Assembly: GCA_024692925.1 (NCBI GenBank)
Contig: JAILLX010000068.1
Coordinates: 1 to 7,755, forward strand
Direction of reading: 5' to 3'
DNA from: a bacterium
Lineage (GTDB): Bacteria > Pseudomonadota > Alphaproteobacteria > Rs-D84 > CACZYB01
DNA length: 7,755 nucleotides
Positions 5,958 through 7,755 of the stretch are shown in pieces. Within the stretch, counting starts at the first letter, position 1; every line of letters starts with the position of its first letter. Both the position numbers and the translations under genes were made by a program. The notes below the pieces were generated by a model. The model was given only the letters and a program-made list of their open reading frames with translations. It ran no database searches and was not told where the DNA came from.

Positions 5958-6359
5958 TTAATCCTCCTTTTCTATTGTGACAAAGGCAATAGCAGTAGGA
6001 TAATCATCGGAAAGACTTAGATAAAAATGTAAGTTTTTCCCAAAATTATTTTCAACATATTCCTTTGTTGTATTATTAAGTTTTATATATGGCTTACCAA
6101 GATCGTTCGATAAAATTTGAATATCTTTTAAATTTATTCCAAAACGAAATCCTGTCCCTAATGCTTTTACAAAAGCCTCCTTTGCTGAGAAAAATTTTGC
6201 ATATTTAGAAGCAAGTAATTTTGAATTTAATTCAACATCTTTGTATTTAGCAAATTCCTCTTTTGAAAAATATTTATCAAAAAATAATGTTGAATGAGAA
6301 GCAAGAATTTTTTCAATTCTTGGAATTTGAATTATATCTGTTCCAATACCAATAATCAT
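5958..6359 (-). CDS. acpS: holo-[acyl-carrier-protein] synthase
   Basis: AcpS transfers 4'-phosphopantetheine from coenzyme A to acyl carrier protein, switching on fatty acid synthesis in the cytoplasm. The 133-residue protein has the usual length. GIGTDII (4-10) carries the Mg ligand Asp8, and FSAKEAFVKALG (57-68) carries Glu61. The third motif reads LSLSDDYPTAIAF (114-126); many relatives have SLSH here, so Asp118 replaces the common His. The start ATG (6357-6359) overlaps the TGA of the preceding DUF2062 gene in ATGA and has GAGG upstream. Position next to lepB and rnc is the classic alphaproteobacterial arrangement. Identification is secure. Confidence 0.95.
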   Translation of the reverse strand: MIIGIGTDIIQIPRIEKILASHSTLFFDKYFSKEEFAKYKDVELNSKLLASKYAKFFSAKEAFVKALGTGFRFGINLKDIQILSNDLGKPYIKLNNTTKEYVENNFGKNLHFYLSLSDDYPTAIAFVTIEKED

Positions 6360-6925
6360 TTTGCCTCTTTCAATATTTTTCTTGATTTTATTTCTTTGTA
6401 CTCTACTAACGACTTGAATACAAACTTATATGTTATTATTCCAATAATAATTGCAATAATAATTCCACCAACAAACATTGGATAAAGTATTGAAGCTACA
6501 TAAGAACCAATTACTTCCCAATTGGATGCTTTAAATGCGATTATTATTTCATCAATAATCTTTGAAAAAGACGAACTATCCATCGTTTCATTTGAAAGAA
6601 TTAAATTTCCAAGTTTATAATCTGCAAACCATATAAACGGAAATGTTAAAGGATTACCAATCACCGTAAAAAGCATACTTGCCGTTATATTTGCCTTAAA
6701 TATGATATCAAAAATGATTGTTAAAATTAACTGTAATCCAAAAAGTGGAGTTATTGCAATTGATACACCGAATGCAGCACCCAACGAAACAGAATGAATA
6801 TTTCCCTTTAATCGAAATAATCTTTTTAGTAAATATTTATATGCACGAATCAAGCCCTTTTTAGGAAAAAGAAAATTTCTTATTTTTTGAATAAATGTTA
6901 ATTTTTTTTTTCTTTTAAAGAGCAT
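6356..6925 (-). CDS. DUF2062 membrane protein
   Basis: This is a conserved inner-membrane protein of unknown function, 189 residues. A very basic N-terminus (about 1-40) precedes three hydrophobic regions (about 44-76, 80-101 and 138-170). The family motifs are present: AFGVSIAITPLFGLQ (51-65) and GNPLTFPFIW (90-99). Related proteins are often found near acpS/lepB or as the C-terminal part of glycosyltransferases. It overlaps the end of the DUF2155 gene by 11 bp and the start of acpS by 4 bp, so it is translated as part of the operon. AGAGGAT stands upstream of its ATG. The family call is firm; biochemical role is not known. Confidence 0.88.
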   Translation of the reverse strand: MLFKRKKKLTFIQKIRNFLFPKKGLIRAYKYLLKRLFRLKGNIHSVSLGAAFGVSIAITPLFGLQLILTIIFDIIFKANITASMLFTVIGNPLTFPFIWFADYKLGNLILSNETMDSSSFSKIIDEIIIAFKASNWEVIGSYVASILYPMFVGGIIIAIIIGIITYKFVFKSLVEYKEIKSRKILKEAK

Positions 6926-7379
6926 TTGTATCCTCTTTCATTTCTTGTGTTTCAGATTGAGGAAGTTCGATTTTTGGAAGATTTGGATCGTTTTTACATT
7001 CAAGAAGCCAAATATCATAGTTAGGATGTTCCATTGCAACAAGACTTGGCGAAGAAGAAAACATCCAACCAGAAAATATAACATTACCATGTTTTACAGA
7101 ATTTAATTCTTCTTTATACGAGGTATTTGTTTCATTTACTTTTAAAAAAGCAGAATTTTCAGGTGTTTCATCCTCTGGCCTTGTATAACAAGAAAATACT
7201 TTTATCAAAATATTTTCAAACATTTGTTCATCACCAACAGGAATTTCAATATCCTTTGTTTTTCCAGTTTGCTTATTTAACGCACGAATCAAAGCCTTAT
7301 TCTGAGGAAGGTTCGTAAATGCATTTGCAATATTGGATGCAAATAAAAAAACGGCAACTAAACAAACAAATTTTTTCAT
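6915..7379 (-). CDS. DUF2155 periplasmic protein
   Basis: This is a conserved alphaproteobacterial protein of unknown function, 154 residues. A signal peptide (about 1-20, ending NANA) sends it to the periplasm. The DUF2155 core is clear: ALIRALNKQTGK (29-40), IPVGDEQMFENILI, and the hallmark FSGWMFSSSPSLVAMEHPNYDIWL (about 102-125). Two Cys in the mature part (64 and 128) are well placed for a disulphide. The start ATG lies 4 bp after the mlaD stop; this mlaD-DUF2155 adjacency is typical of the class and suggests a link with outer-membrane lipid transport or envelope upkeep, but that is an inference. The acidic C-terminal tail (about 135-154) is probably flexible. Confidence 0.9.
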   Translation of the reverse strand: MKKFVCLVAVFLFASNIANAFTNLPQNKALIRALNKQTGKTKDIEIPVGDEQMFENILIKVFSCYTRPEDETPENSAFLKVNETNTSYKEELNSVKHGNVIFSGWMFSSSPSLVAMEHPNYDIWLLECKNDPNLPKIELPQSETQEMKEDTNAL

Positions 7380-7383
7380 AAAC

Positions 7384-7476
7384 TTAATCCTTTGGATTTT
7401 CCTTAAATATTAAATCACCGATAATTTCTTCTATTGGCTTAAATGGAACTGATTTTATTTTTCCATTTGGTCTTAC
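7384..7476 (-). pseudogene. mlaD: 3' end of mlaD (true genomic orientation, truncated by fold-back)
   Basis: Reading the minus strand, the frame ends ...PNGKIKSVPFKPIEEIIGD LIFKENPKD then TAA at 7384-7386, four bases before the DUF2155 ATG. This matches the C-terminus of the MCE-domain lipid transport protein MlaD, which normally stands here. Upstream of about 7476 the minus frame stays open but no longer resembles MlaD; instead the MCE core appears on the opposite strand. The gene is therefore broken in this sequence, probably by a chimeric junction rather than in the living genome. Confidence 0.65.
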
Positions 7477-7755
7477 CCGTGGTTCAGATGTTTCTGTTAA
7501 TGGTGTAAAGGTCGGTTCTGTTATTGAAACAAAACTTAATCCTGATGATTTTTCAGTTGATGTTATGATGTCAATTGATTCAAGGTATAAATTTCCTGAA
7601 AATACTATTGCAAAAATTTCGACATATGGAATTATTGGCGATAAATATATAAAACTTGAGATAGGAAACAGTGAAGAACTTGTAAAACCAAATGGAAAAA
7701 TAACATCAGTTCCATTTAAGCCAATAGAAGAAATTATCGGTGATTTAATATTTAA
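7403..7755. repeat. inverted repeat ending exactly at the window edge
   Basis: 7403-7453 and 7705-7755 are perfect reverse complements (51 bp). Extended to 7476 and 7682 the arms pair at 72 of 74 positions (mismatches at 7454/7704 and 7472/7686), then similarity is lost. The spacer 7477-7681 is 205 bp. Both arms encode the same MlaD C-terminal residues in their own sense direction. The outer end coincides with the last base of the window. Confidence 0.95.
7469..7755 (+). CDS. mlaD: MlaD MCE-domain core, inverted and cut at window end
   Basis: The plus-strand frame from about 7469 reads GLTRGSDVSVNGVKVGSVI, the classic opening of the MCE domain (G-S-D-V, then G-V-x-V-G-x-V), followed by SIDSRYKFPENTIAKIST, GIIGDKYIKLEIG and KPNGKITSVPF...IIGDLIF at the last base. 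MlaD is the membrane-anchored substrate-binding part of the Mla phospholipid transporter in the periplasm. There is no start codon or membrane helix here: the frame is merely open back to a stop at 7385-7387 through antisense of the 3' end. This is a piece of the same mlaD gene lying in the wrong direction. Family assignment is firm; its orientation is probably artefactual. Confidence 0.7.

Noticed and set aside
7403..7755. Open minus-strand frame across the whole fold-back, as a longer gene
   Set aside because: Beyond about 7476 it is the antisense of the MCE core and stays open only by symmetry of the inverted repeat; it resembles no protein domain.
7403..7755. Phase-variable invertible switch of mlaD as the main reading
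   Set aside because: Arms are coding sequence, no site-specific recombinase is present, the outer arm ends at the last base, and a microhomology junction explains it more simply.

Overview
The window is AT-rich and reads as a piece of an alphaproteobacterial chromosome. The block mlaD - DUF2155 - DUF2062 - acpS - lepB - rnc, all on the minus strand with overlaps or gaps of 1-12 bp, is a typical alphaproteobacterial order. The low GC and the secreted proteins with CxxCP-G-Y repeats fit a host-associated lineage such as the uncultured gut Alphaproteobacteria. That placement is an inference from memory, not a search result.

Layout. (1) 1-2064: mreC, and probably the first codons of mreD, on the minus strand, divergent from a membrane-anchored Bax-type glucosaminidase on the plus strand. 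Both concern the cell wall. (2) 2065-2180: two back-to-back 21-bp palindromes that can act as a two-way terminator between convergent genes. (3) 2181-3338: two adjacent minus-strand genes for small exported Cys-rich proteins, one with seven 17-residue CxxC units. (4) 3339-4029: about 690 bp without a convincing gene but full of structure: a two-copy hairpin repeat with compensatory stem changes, a candidate short minus-strand RNA with an intrinsic terminator, and a good plus-strand promoter. (5) 4030-4365: a small Cys-rich plus-strand ORF of unknown function whose end overlaps the end of rnc. (6) 4352-7379: the rnc/lepB/acpS/DUF2062/DUF2155 operon. (7) 7384-7755: mlaD, broken by a fold-back. 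Its true 3' end is on the minus strand, and its MCE core then appears inverted on the plus strand up to the last base.

How they work together. The operon couples RNA processing (RNase III), removal of signal peptides (LepB), activation of acyl carrier protein (AcpS) and envelope lipid transport (MlaD), plus two conserved envelope proteins of unknown role. LepB would process the exported Cys-rich proteins. The least ordinary parts are the structured non-coding stretch 3371-3854 and the 353-bp inverted-repeat structure at the right end. I judge the latter a probable amplification or assembly chimera rather than biology. I found no convincing new defence or mobile system.
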